Below, one piece after another: positions 24,901 through 36,565 of a stretch of 64,000 nucleotides of DNA. A program made the translations under genes and the position numbers. Every line of letters begins with the position of its first letter. The first letter of the stretch is position 1. The DNA lies in assembly GCA_947179485.1 (NCBI GenBank), contig OX359247.1:45295131-45359130 (forward strand), read 5' to 3'. This stretch comes from Allacma fusca. Taxonomy: Eukaryota > Arthropoda > Collembola > Symphypleona > Sminthuridae. The notes under the pieces are model-generated. The model searched no databases, had not been told where the DNA came from, and saw only the letters and a program-made list of their open reading frames with translations.

Positions 24901-27900
24901 CACAATCGGGGAGTCTGGCTCGGGTCTAACCCTTGGTAACTTTACTGTTACTCTGCTGGACTCCACTCCACTCCACTCTCCTTCTCTAGCTCTCACTCTT
25001 CCTCTCATTCTTTTTGTACACTGAATAAATATCTCTATAATTGGCAATACTATCTTAATATTCTCCCACTTTATTATTTAACTATTAGAGCTACACTCCT
25101 TTAAGGTATAACTCCAATTATATCTTAACATTACCTATGAGACTTAGCATAGTATTTAGCTATGAGACTTAGCATAGTATTTACCTATGAGACTTAGCAT
25201 AGTATTTAGCTATGAGACTTAGCATAGTATTTAGCTATGAGACTTAGCATAGTATTTACCTATGAGACTTAGCATAGTATTTACCTATGAGACTTAGCAT
25301 AGTATTTACCTATGAGACTTAGCATAGTATTTACCTATGAGACTTAGCATAGTATTTACCTATGAGACTTAGCATAGTATTTACCTATGAGACTTAGCAT
25401 AGTATTTACCTATGAGACTTAGCATAGTATTTACCTATGAGACTTAGCATAGTATTTACCTATGAGACTTAGCATAGTATTTACCTATGAGACTTAGCAT
25501 AGTATTTACCTATGAGACTTAGCATAGTATTTACCTATGAGACTTAGCATAGTATTTACCTATGAGACTTAGCATAGTATTTACCTATGAGACTTAGCAT
25601 AGTATTTACCTATGAGACTTAGCATAGTATTTACCTATGAGACTTAGCATAGTATTTACCTATGAGACTTAGCATAGTATTTTGTATGAGACTTAGCATA
25701 GTATTTACCTATGAGACTTAGCATAGTATTTTGTATGAGACTTAGCATAGTATTTTGTATGAGACTTAGCATAGTATTCTGTATGAGACTTAGCATAGTA
25801 TTTTGTATGAGACTTAGCATAGTATTTTGTATGGGACTTAGCATAGTATTTTGTATGAGACTTAGCATAGTATTTTGTATGGGACTTAGCATAGTATTTT
25901 GTATGAGACTTAGCATAGTATTTTGTATGGGACTTAGCATAGTATTTTGTATGAGACTTAGCATAGTATTTTGTATGGGACTTAGCATAGTATTTTGTAT
26001 GAGACTTAGCATAGTATTTTGTATGGGACTTAGCATAGTATTTTGTATGAGACTTAGCATAGTATTTTGTATGAGACTTAGCATAGTATTTTGTATGAGA
26101 CTTAGCATAGTATTTTGTATGAGACTTAGCATAGTATTTTGTATGAGACTTAGCATAGTATTTTGTATGAGACTTAGCATAGTATTTTGTATGAGACTTA
26201 GCATAGTATTTTGTATGAGACTTAGCATAGTATTTTGTATGAGACTTAGCATAGTATTTAGTATGAGACTTAGCATAGTATTTAGTATGAGACTTATCAT
26301 AGTATTTAGGCAGGTATTTTACCTTTGAAATTTCAAAAAGCAACTAAATATTTAAATGTATTCTTTTAACCAAAATACTGCGACAAATTTTTACAAACAA
26401 ATGTAGAAAATTGGGAAATTCAATATTTATTTTACTCCTTCTAGTATAGGCTTAAAACGCCAACAAAGTTGAAAATCCCTGCCAAAAAAAGGTTAACGAT
26501 TTTAAAAATCCCTGTTCGCAAAATACCCCGGCCCTTCTAGGTAGTCAAAACTAAGGTACAAACAAAGGTATCATACATTATTGTATTTAAACAATTCTGG
26601 ATAAAGTACCCGGTTACGAGAACAGGTACGACACTGAGGTACCTGAGTATGGATACAATTTTCGAGTACTTTTCGGTTACGGGTACAATGCAGGTACAGG
26701 TCCATGGTTTCAGATTACAGATACAATGTGGGCACGGATATGAAAAGTTTGTACCCCGGTACTCTGTTATGGGTACCGGGTATTGCAATACCTGCACTTA
26801 CCTGGGTACGGGTACCGATTTTGCATACCCGTGCCGAGCACTGGGGCATACACAAATGCAATGCAATGTCTCTTCTCCTGGTCCATACAGGACGACAATG
26901 AAAGTATAAAACCCCTCCTAATTGAAGTAAAAGTGTTGTCCAGAACATTAGCAATGTGTTTCTTTCGCTGAAAGTTATGGAAGCAGGTGTATCTGTAAGT
27001 GAATAAGGATCACGACTTGATTCGACACTTATTCAAATTTAGATATATCTATTCTTTCTGGAAATTAAAAATAAATGAAGAAAAATAGTTACATATTTCC
27101 AACATCAGTATTTATTCATGTGTTTTATAATATTCTAAATTATTAATAATTTTAAAAAACAGTAACAATGACTCATGCATGTATGTGGTCAAAAAACGTT
27201 TTCCAGCAAGATCGACTTTGATACTTGATACCAGAGCGTTAAATAATTATTATAGTTGTAATTAGTGAGGTAAAGTATGTATGGCCAGCCTGTTTTGCAA
27301 TACGTCGTTAATAATGGTTAATACATAATAGGAGTTGGTTCAGTCGTTCAGTTCAATACCTTACATGGAGTTAAATAGGAAATGACAGTGTGCGTCAACT
27401 TGCAGAGCAAGGTAGAGTCGAGTTCTGTATGGCTTCCGCTGTAAATCCGACCCTCTCCAAGATGTCTCTACAAGCACATTACAGAATGCAGAGGTGACCA
27501 ATGGGAATAAAACTTCCAAAGGCGACGTGGTAGCTTGAGCGAAATTCTACAATAAAAATTTCTAAAAGCATCCATTTAATCAACATTCAATGTTTCTTCT
27601 ATATTCATTTTTGTGATTACTTGGGAAACATTAGATTAGCGAGATTGTCCCAGCACAAGGCGGTGTCATCATTAGCACGAAAATCACCCTCATGGAAATG
27701 AAATGCAATATAAGCGTATCCCCTTGTAAAAGTGCAATGTCAACAGGACATACATACCAGACCTGTTTTCGAATACGAATATTATTAGAATTTTCGAATC
27801 GAATTCGAATCAAACCGAATACAATCGCCAAGTTTAATTAAATTGAATTTTCAAACCAAATGCGAATAACCTTACTGTTCATTGCTTGAATTTCAAACCG

Positions 27901-30900
27901 AATACAATTCGAATTCATACAGGTATTTGAAATCCGAATTAGTATCAAATGCGAATGCAATTTTTTTTAGTCGGTTCGAATTCGAATTGGTTTCGAATTT
28001 GGTTTTTCGAATTGAGTACATTCCTTTCAAAATGTCTATTGGTCAACACCAACACGTGATAACTGGTCGTGGCACAAGTAGATCTCTATGAGGACGCAGG
28101 CATAGTTCATCAAATGGCGGTTAAGAAGTCAGATTTACAGCAATGCCGACTTAATGCTTTTGTTAGTAAAATGTTGGGTGAATTAGATGATTCGAATGTA
28201 TAAGTAGGACATTCTGAATGTTTAGTTCTATTGTTATTTTCTAGTGGACGTTATAGTTACTTTGCTTACTGATAAGGTAAAAATTTACTTTGAACCCAAT
28301 ATATTAAAAAATAATAAAATAGTTTTTAAGGGTACATTAAATACTTTCTGGTAGTATTATGGTTACAAACATGCAACCTATTATTACCAAATAATTCGAA
28401 TTTCTGGAGAAAATTAAATCACAATGAACCAAGGGTTATTGAAGTTGATAATTTGGAATAATTGAAAAGCCAACTTCGAATCCAATTCAAACCGAATTCG
28501 AACCGAATCTGGAATTCTATTCGAAAATCAAATAAAATTCAAGTTCAAATTCCATGTCTTATTCGGTTGAATAAATCGAAAAGTCCTTTGAATTTGATTC
28601 GAATAAATAAACCGAATACAAATTTACAAGCCAATTGAAGTTGAAATTCCAATTCAAATACAAACCAAATACGAAATTTGAAAATATTTGGTTCGAATGC
28701 AGGTCTAATACATACATAAGTATCCATTCTGCAAATTCTGCTGAACCTTTTTTTTGCTTCCTGTGATACTAAAATGGAACCGTAGATGTTGATAATAGTA
28801 TCCATTGCAGATGTAGTAATTGCGTACATATAAAATTTTAAAAATGAATATTTCAGGTTTCCTTCTGGAACTGACTTATGAAGCACTAATAGACGCAGGT
28901 AAGGAATGTTTTAACTAATTATGGGATATTCATCAATGAAATTTAAAACTACATTTGACATTAACAAACATTTTTGGATGCAAGAAAAATATTGCTACTG
29001 AATTACAAGCGAATGAGATTTACAAGCGTTTAGAAGGTACAAACAGGTGAAAATTGCAAATATTGCAGAATTCAGACTTACATAATATTATGCATTACTT
29101 GTCTAATATTATACATTAGTATTTTGAGTTTTGTAATAATTAATTACTTTTATATTCTGTAGGGATAAATCCCTTCACCATTAGGGGATCTAAAACAGGC
29201 GTTTACCTTGGCTCAAGTGGAGAAGAGTCAATGGAAAGCTTTAAAATTCAAAACGATAGTCCGAGCGGCTACTGCGGTACGGGAGGTGTATTGTCAATGC
29301 TATCTAACCGGATCTCCTATACATACGACCTGAAGGGACCCAGTATGACCATTGATACAGCTTGCTCTTCCAGTTTACTCGCCCTTCACGAAGCTCTTTT
29401 GGCCATCAGAAGTGGCCTATGTGATTCTGCAATTGTTGCAGGGATTCACATTTGCCTTGATCCAAAAGCTACACTAACGTTCACAAATTTAGGCATGACT
29501 TCCCCGGAAGGGAAATGTAGGTCCTTTGATGCAGCTGGACAGGGATATGTTCGAAGTGAAGCTGCGGTTGTCCTGTACATTTGCAAATCCAATCAAGCTC
29601 GAAGGTCCTATGCAACAATCGTCCACGGGAAGACAAATGTTGATGGCTACAAGCCACAAGGGATTACGTTTCCCTCAGGGATTGTTCAGGAACAGCTATT
29701 GAGAGAAGTGTATGCCGAAGCTGGGATTGAACCGAAAGACGTGGATTATGTTGAGGCTCATGGTACAGGAACACAAGCTGGAGACCCCGAGGAAGTAAAT
29801 GCACTTGCAAGGGTTTTCTGTGATGGGAGGGATTCCGAAAAGCCCTTGTTGATTGGCTCCGTAAAGAGCAACATGGGACATCCAGAGCCAGCCTCAGGTT
29901 AGCATAATTTGCTTGACATGTAGGTACTTGTATCTACATGCATATATATATACATTATATGCTTATTGACACGTGCACACAATTGATTCGTTACTTAAAA
30001 TTAGCTAATCAAATTATTGCATTAGCACATTTCATTGTATCATAGGATTATGCCAAATTGCGAAAGTGATTCTTGCACATCAACATGGGATGATTCCTGG
30101 AAATTTGCATTACTCAAATCCTAATCCTGCAATTCCGGCATTGCTGGATGGACGAATCAAAGTCATTAGTAGAAATACAGAGTTTAACGGCACTCTCGTC
30201 GGCGTCAACTCCTTTGGTTTTGGGGGAGCTAATGTTCATGTTTTATTGAAACTCACCCCAAAAGATAAGGAAGCTAAATGGGAACCCACAATTCCAGTAA
30301 TTGCCCCTTTCTCAGGCAGAACTGCGGATGTTGAGCTCTCACTTCAGAAACTCTTAGAAGCCAGAAATCCTCATTTGGTAACATTAATTCAAGATATTTG
30401 CCTAGTAACTATCCCAGGACACAACTTTAGGAGTTATGGGATCGAACATAATGACGAAATCCGTTTGAAATGTGAGGAGATGGAAAATGTGGAGAAACGC
30501 CCAATTTGGTTCATGTTCTCAGGCATGGGGACGCAGTACTCAGGAATGGTACGAGATATGATGAACTTCCGGATATTTCGTGGGTCGATTGAAAAGTCTT
30601 TAGCAACCCTCAAAAAGTATGGTTTTGATTTAGAACAAGTTCTTTATAGTGATGATGAGAGTATTCTGGACGACGGGTTGAATTCAATAGTAGCTGTTAC
30701 AGCTATTCAGGTGGCTCTCATTGATTTGCTCAACGCTTTGGAAATCATTCCTGATGGTATCTTCGGCCATTCTTTGGGTGAAGTTGCTTGCTCTTATGCC
30801 GATGGATGCCTCACAGCAGAGCAAACCGTACTTGTATCCTTGGCTAGAGGACGTGCTTTTAACAAAGCTAAGATTCCAGGAGCAATGGCCTCCGTGGGAC

Positions 30901-33900
30901 TGACATGGGCAGAATCCGAACGTCGTTGCCCAGAAAATGTTTACCCAGCCTGTCACAATGCCATTGATAATGTAACCATCTCTGGTCCTGAGGACTTGGT
31001 GAAAATATTTGTGAAGGAATTACAGGATGAAGGGATTTTCGCCAGGAGCGTCCATTCATCAGGATTTGCTTTTCACAGCAGATACATGAACTGTACAGAA
31101 CCTTACATGAGAGAATATTTGGCTCAAGTTGTACCCAATAGTACGAATAGAACCTCACGGTGGATTAGTACGTCTGTTCCAGAGTGTAAAAAAAAATCCG
31201 ATTTAGACAAGTACTGTTCCGTTGAATACTTTGTAAACAATGCTTTAGCTCCTGTTAGGTTTTATGAAGTTCTGCAGCGTATCCCAGAGAATGCAGTTGT
31301 AATTGAAATCGCTCCGCATAATTTAATGAAAGGTATTCTAAAGAGATGCCTTCACAGTAGTGTATCTTACATTGGTGTAATGGACCGCAAATCTTTGGAT
31401 AATGTTTTTTATTTCCTTGAATCTCTGGGACAGCTATTCCTCTCGGGAGTAAACCCCAAATTTAGTGTTCTTTATGAAGCTGAAGCAGCCTGTGTTCCCG
31501 TTACAACACCTATGATCAGTCCAGTCATTCGTTGGGATCACAGTGACACCTGGTTTGTGCCATCTTTTCAAAATGTAAGATTATCTATAACATCATTGAT
31601 AACTACGAGTACTTGTTATTTGTACTTTTTAACAGGGGAATCAACGATCTTCGTCACCACATTTTAAACTCTTACGATATCCGTCCACATATCTACACTT
31701 TTCGAAAATACGACTATTTCACTATGAGTTTTGCTTTTTTGTTCTGATAATTTGCTCCCCCTCCTTTCCGTTGACCCGTAGATTTATTCTTGATTTTTGG
31801 AGTGTAGGATGGATGATCAATTTGTAATACTTGTATGTATTAATGAATACACCTTGGTTTGAAATGGTTTGCAGAGAAGCTGTAAATCTGGGGGCGCCAC
31901 AATTCAGATAAGTTTGAATGACGACGGGGATTCCTTTTACTCTGGACATGTCATTGACGGACGTATTATTTTCCCAGCTACTGGCTACATGTGGTTGGTT
32001 TGGACAACGTACGCCAATCAGAAGGGGAAAAAACTTGCGGAGCAAGCAATTGTATTTGAGAGCCTACGCTTCGAAAGAAATACAATGCTATCGCTTGATG
32101 GAACGGTTGAGTTTTCAGTAAACATCTTGCCAGGTAGTGGAGATTTCGAAGTATATGAAAGCGACTCCGTAGTATTCCGTGGACGCATTAGAGAATTGAC
32201 CAGAAGCGATGAAGTTTTTCCGGAACTAGAAGATCGACTCAGTTTGAAAGATGACAGTTCACTAGACACCGAAGACTTTTACAAAGAATTGCGTCTCCGG
32301 GGTTATGAATATTCTGGGATTTTCCGAGGAGTTCAGAAAGTTGGAGCAAATGGACAGTGGGCGGAAATCCACTGGGAGAATAATTGGGTCGGGTTCCTGG
32401 ACACGTTACTGCAAATTTCAATCATCCAACATTCCAATCGCGGACTTTACTTGCCAATTCGCCTTCAAAAGGCAATAATAGATCCACAAAAATTTCTTAA
32501 ATTTGTGGAGAATAATAATAATTGTATCCCAGTTAATATACTGAAGCACGTGAAAGCAGTCAAAGCTCCGGGACTAGAACTCAGGGATTTGAGGGTATCT
32601 ATTGCTCCAAGGCGACCTCTCGTTACTCATCCCAGAATTTCTCAGCAATGCTTCGTACCATATACAGACGATCTTGAAGGATTAAGTTATCAGAAGTGTT
32701 TAGAATCATTCTTAGAAATAGCCCTGGATAATACACATGGTGGTAAATTTGTGTTCGCCGAAGTGAATTCCGTCTTGAATGATGCCATCGTAGCTGATTT
32801 TGTGAAACTTTTAACTCCGAAATTTGAAAATTCCAACATTTTTCTGGTATCTGATGATACAGATTCGAATAATAAATATAAAACAATTGATGCAACAGTA
32901 GTACCTTTGCAGGAAGCAGCATCGGTTAAGAATGGGAATTTAGTAGTAGTTTCAGAAGAGTACATTTTCTTGGGAAAAGAAATGGTTACTGAAAATGGAT
33001 TTCTTATAATCCGGGACGGATCCACAGAACAAAATCTGCCGGAATACCAACTTGTGGCTCAAAAGGCTGAAACAAATTTGCGGTTATATCGTCGGCTGAA
33101 AAAGAAGTCGGCAAAAAGGAAATCAGTTGTAAAAATTACGAACAACAGCTTTGAATGGGTTGAGAAAGCAAAGGCTTTGATAATGAATGACCAATCAAAA
33201 TTATTCTTTTATTCTAAAGGAACTGAACAATACGGTACATTAGGATTTTTTCAATGTTTATTAAGGGAAGGGTATGCGAATATTCGCTGCTACTGTGCAC
33301 CAGTTGATTATAATTTAGATTTTCAGAATCCCCATGGGGATCTAGAACGTCAAATTAGTCTAGACTTGGTTTTTAATGTACACCAAAATGGATCTTGGGG
33401 CTGTTACTGCAACTTGTCAATTTTGCCGGAAGATTTGAGCAAACCCCGTTCTGTTACTGAATCATTTGTAAATATTTTACATCCTGGAGACCTAACAACG
33501 GTTCAGTGGATTGAGAGCCCTCTAGTGATAGAAAAAGATGAAAATAATGTTTGCAACGTACATTATTCATCGTTGAATTTCCGAGATGTGATGTTGGCGA
33601 CTGGAAAGTTGTCCAGAGATGCTCTTCCTGGTGACTTGGCATTCCAGGAATGTGTGCTTGGAATTGAATTTGCAGGTGAAATGAACGGAAAATATGTTTG
33701 TGGAATTCAAGCATCAAGTTTGGCTACAAGTATTAAAATCCATGATTCAGGATTTCTGTGGGAAGTACCTGAGAAATGGTCCCTTGTAGAAGCTGCAACA
33801 CTTCCAGTTGCTTATGGAACAGCATACTACGCTCTCCTTGTGAGAGGAAGAATGAGAAAGGGTGAAACCGTCCTTATCCACGCCGGATCTGGAGGTGTTG

Positions 33901-36533
33901 GTCAAGCCGCGATTGCTATCGCATTGAGTAGGAAATGCAAGGTTATCACAACCGTCAGTACGGCAGAGAAGCGTCAGTTCCTCAAAGACCGATTCCCGGA
34001 GTTGGACGATAGTTCCTTCACAGACTCAAGAGACGCTTCGGTTTTCGAAAAACATGTGATGGAAGTCACCAACGGTCGGGGTGTGGACGTTGTGTTGAAT
34101 TCTTTGGCTCAAGATAAACTTGAAGCTTCTGTGAGATGTTTGGCCAAGTACGGACGATTTCTTGAGATCGGCAAATTCGACTTGTTTAACAACACTGCAT
34201 TGGGAATGGAGATCTTTTTGAAAAGTATCAACTTCCAAGGAATACTTCTGGACGATGTGATTCAAACTTCATCAGAAGAAAAAGACGAGATCGCAGAATT
34301 GATTCGAGCTGGGATAGAATCCGGCGTTGTGAAGCCACTTCCTTACGCTCTGTTTACTAATAATCAATTGGAAGAAGCCTTCCGATTTATGAGCACAGGA
34401 AAGCACATGGGCAAAATTATTGTTTCCATTAGAGACAACTCTCCCTCAGACATCCTTTCTTTGCCAAGAACATATTTTCATAGCCACAAGTCTTACGTCC
34501 TAGTAGGAGGACTTGGGGGCATGGGACTGGAGATCGCTAATTGGATGGTGTCTCGAGGAGCACGGAACTTGGTTTTTGTTTCACGTTCTGGACTCTCGAC
34601 TGGATACCAGGCATATCGAGTGAAGGTTTGGCGGGACAAAGGGGTTAATGTTATTATTGATAACTCTGATGTATCAACCCAGTCTGGAGCTCAAAGCACG
34701 TTGAAATTAGCTGTTGGACTCGGCCCCGTTGGAGGAATTTTTAATTTAGCTTTAGTACTCAAGGACGCCATGTTCCAGAATCAGACAGCGGAGCATTTCG
34801 AAATCGTTTCCAAAGCCAAAATACTGGCTACTATTGAACTGGACAGAGCTTCAAGAAGTTTGGACTCAAAATTGGACTATTTCGTATGTTTTTCTAGCAT
34901 AGCTTCATCGAAAGGAAACGCTGGTCAGACAAGTTATGGATTCGCTAACTCATTTATGGAAAGGCTTTGTGAGGAAAGATGCAGGATAGGGTTACCTGGG
35001 TTGGCAATTCAATGGGGTGCTATTGGAGACGTGGGAGTCCTTCACAATCTAATGGGAGGGAAGGACGTTGCTGTATCTGGCATTGCTCCTCAAAACATTA
35101 CCTCATGTTTGGAAATGTTGGATTTGTTTTTGAACCAATCACACCCAGTTGTGAGCTCATTTGTTCCTGTTACAAGTGTTGCAAGTAATGACGATAAAAC
35201 GGCAACTTTACCTGATTTAGTGGCCCACGTGCTGGCCATTAAAGACACTCGGAAAATTAAACTAGGATCTACATTAATCGAACTCGGAATGGATTCTTTG
35301 ATGGCAACAGAAATTAAAATCCTGTTGGAGAACAAAAAAGGAATATCAATACCCATTACAGCAGTTGGTCAACTAACGTTTTCAAAATTGATGGAGATGG
35401 AATCTAATCAGCTGGATTTGAATGAGGAGTATACAGCACTCGAGTTTAAGCAAGTCACACTTCTCCCAATGCCTCAGGAATCCATTGTAAAAATGGCGTC
35501 CAAAGGAGCAAAAACATTGAATTTGTTTATGATACATCCACTGGATGGCAATGTTTTCCTCTTGGAACGTCTCATGAAAGAAGTTGACGTCAACGTTTAT
35601 GGACTTCAATGGGTTAAAGAAGTTCCAAGTGATTGTATCGAATCTCTGGCGGGATTCTATATCAAACAAATCAAAACTATACAGGAAAAGGGACCTTATC
35701 AAATTGGGGGATACTCCTATGGCGCAGCAGTTGCATTTGAGATAGCTATTCAACTGGAAAACCAGGGCGAATTGGTTGAAAATTTAGTACTGCTTGATGG
35801 ATGTCACATATGGCCAAAATTCTTTGCACAAACCTTTATCGAAAAGGGCATTGAAAAAGATGACGTCGCATGGCTGATGTACTTCATTTTCTTACACATG
35901 CCTTTTAATTTGAGAAAAGTATGATTTTCCTACTTGTAAAATTGCCATACTCCATCTGAATTCATTGTGTTTTGTAATTTCATTTCAATTGTAATGGTTT
36001 TATTTGTAGGTTGAAGCCGAGATGTCATCCCTTTCTAACTGGGACGAAAGATTAAATAAAACTGCTGAAATGCTGCGGGAAGTTTATCCAAAATATTCGA
36101 TTGATGAACTTCGAGATCTGGCGACGGCCTTTTCGCACAGACTAAATGCCGGATACTGTTACGAGCCTTCCACCAAAATCAAGAGTCGAACCACATTGAT
36201 TCGAGCGGGCAAGGCAGGGTTCGACAAAAAGCTTGGTAATGACTACCGATTGAATCAGGTAACTTTATTTCATTCAGATATAAGTATTATTCCACCTTTT
36301 ATTATTTACTTATTGTGAGAACGTATACGATTGAGTGCTCACCATGTAGAAATTATTCCCTTTGCGAAGTGTGATTTTGACTTCCTAAAGTTCAAATTGT
36401 TTCAACTTTATTTTTTCAGGTGTGTGAGACTCCTGTCAATGTTTTGGTAATGGATGGTAGTCATCACTGCTTTTATGAACGTCCACTGGAATTAGCTATA
36501 CCGAAAATGATTAATGATATTTTTACTGTGTGA
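18989..36533 (+). CDS. FASN: Type I (animal) fatty acid synthase, 8 coding exons, 2319 aa
   Basis: Join 18989-19100, 20355-20489, 28857-28898, 29163-29897, 30046-31574, 31875-35918, 36010-36258, 36420-36533; all introns GT-AG, phases consistent. This multifunctional cytosolic enzyme makes long-chain fatty acids from acetyl- and malonyl-CoA with NADPH. Ketoacyl synthase has C164 (DTACSSS), H296 (EAHGTGT), K331 and H336. Acyltransferase has S584 (GHSLG) and H685. Dehydratase has H876 (GHVIDG) and D1027. Enoyl reductase has HAGSGGVG at 1520-1527. Ketoreductase has GGLGGMG near 1729, S1859 and Y1872. ACP has S1992 (GMDSL), the phosphopantetheine site. Thioesterase has S2132 (GYSYG), D2159 and H2297. 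The positions track mammalian FAS closely until the region before ER, which is about 150 residues shorter, so the pseudo-methyltransferase part is reduced and has no SAM motif. The start is the ATG before [16 protein letters not shown], the usual KS beginning. The gene looks functional; which FAS paralogue it is cannot be said. Confidence 0.95.
19164..20107. mobile_element. hAT-type non-autonomous element in FAS intron 1 (GGTACCTG words)
   Basis: The element 19172-20099 (928 bp) has ends CAGTGCATCGCAT and its exact complement. It is flanked by a perfect 8-bp duplication CCTGGGGA at 19164-19171 and 20100-20107. Both ends carry arrays of degenerate words around GGTACCTG, CCTGGACC and GTACCC. 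No transposase frame was seen. The 8-bp duplication and CAGTG ends point to hAT. Confidence 0.9.
20490..21630. other. FAS intron 2, left part, with an ACTGCCAC word block
   Basis: Non-coding intron sequence. 21410-21560 is a degenerate array of ACTGCCAC-like words, similar in style to the hAT subterminal arrays, but no terminus or target duplication was found. The rest is AT-rich with nothing recognised. Confidence 0.5.
21631..22673 (+). repeat. 25-bp satellite array, left half, with 13-mer higher-order unit
   Basis: About 41 tandem copies of CATAGTATTTAGCTATGAGA plus CTTAT. Variant monomers (GCATAC, CTGTGAG, CTAAGAG) recur at exactly 325 bp, that is 13 monomers (for example 21886 and 22211, 22073 and 22398). 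This indicates higher-order amplification. The last units change to the TTACCTATGAG variant that continues after the LTR insertion. Confidence 0.95.
22670..25134 (+). mobile_element. Young non-autonomous LTR retrotransposon inside the satellite
   Basis: Two LTRs of 514 bp, 22674-23187 and 24617-25130, look identical by eye and run TGTTAAGC...CTTAACA. They are flanked by a 4-bp duplication TTAC (22670-22673, 25131-25134). Removing the insert restores the satellite monomer. Each LTR has TATATAAA (about 22937) and AATAAA (23081). A TGG-starting primer-binding-site candidate abuts the 5' LTR at 23188. The 1429-bp interior has no gag or pol frame. It is built partly of three ~270-bp repeats marked by GTGGCGTCAGCCTCTGCC at 23295, 23572 and 23838, each with a GCCTC...GAGGC mini-hairpin. 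The polypurine tract is weak. Gypsy or BEL/Pao affinity is possible. It must be mobilised in trans. Confidence 0.92.
25131..26310 (+). repeat. 25/24-bp satellite array, right half
   Basis: This continues the array after the LTR element. First come 25-bp units of the TTACCTATGAGACTTAG type. From about 25680 they become 24-bp units with TTTTGTATGAGACTTAG. The 24-bp section is divisible by three, so frames stay open on both strands, giving peptide repeats such as MRLSIVFC that are artefacts. Confidence 0.95.
26311..27757. other. FAS intron 2 sequence with one GGTACC word block
   Basis: 26542-26843 is rich in GGTACC/GGGTAC words and ends CGAGCACTG, resembling the right end of the 43436 hAT element. 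The left end (TAGTC..., near 26542) is uncertain and the flanks do not match, so it is listed here only as a probable decayed relative. The remainder is AT-rich and unidentified. Confidence 0.4.
27750..28716. mobile_element. hAT-type element in FAS intron 2 (CGAATTCG words)
   Basis: The element 27758-28708 (951 bp) has ends CAGACCTG and the complement of TAGACCTG. It is flanked by a perfect 8-bp duplication ATACATAC at 27750-27757 and 28709-28716. Both ends are long arrays of CGAATTCG, CCGAAT and ATTCGAA words, with a unique middle. No transposase was seen. The first five bases (CAGAC) deviate from the usual hAT G at position 5. Confidence 0.85.
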
Positions 36534-36559
36534 TTATTAGTTTTTAAATATGTATATTA

Positions 36560-36565
36560 AATAAA
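36560..36565 (+). terminator. FAS polyadenylation signal AATAAA
   Basis: AATAAA begins 27 nt after the TGA stop at 36531-36533, giving a very short 3' UTR. Confidence 0.6.

Noticed and set aside
21631-26310. Regular repeats resembling a CRISPR array
   Set aside because: The monomers are contiguous with no unique spacers, and the DNA is eukaryotic.
25656-26343. Three long overlapping open frames (over 200 codons) on both strands
   Set aside because: They are artefacts of a 24-bp satellite divisible by three; the peptides are perfect 8-residue repeats with no other support.
31638-31830. Possible extra FAS exon after a TTTTTAACAG acceptor
   Set aside because: Direct splicing 31574 to 31875 is in phase and gives the expected DH start. 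The candidate exon adds unrelated residues and reaches a stop without a convincing donor.
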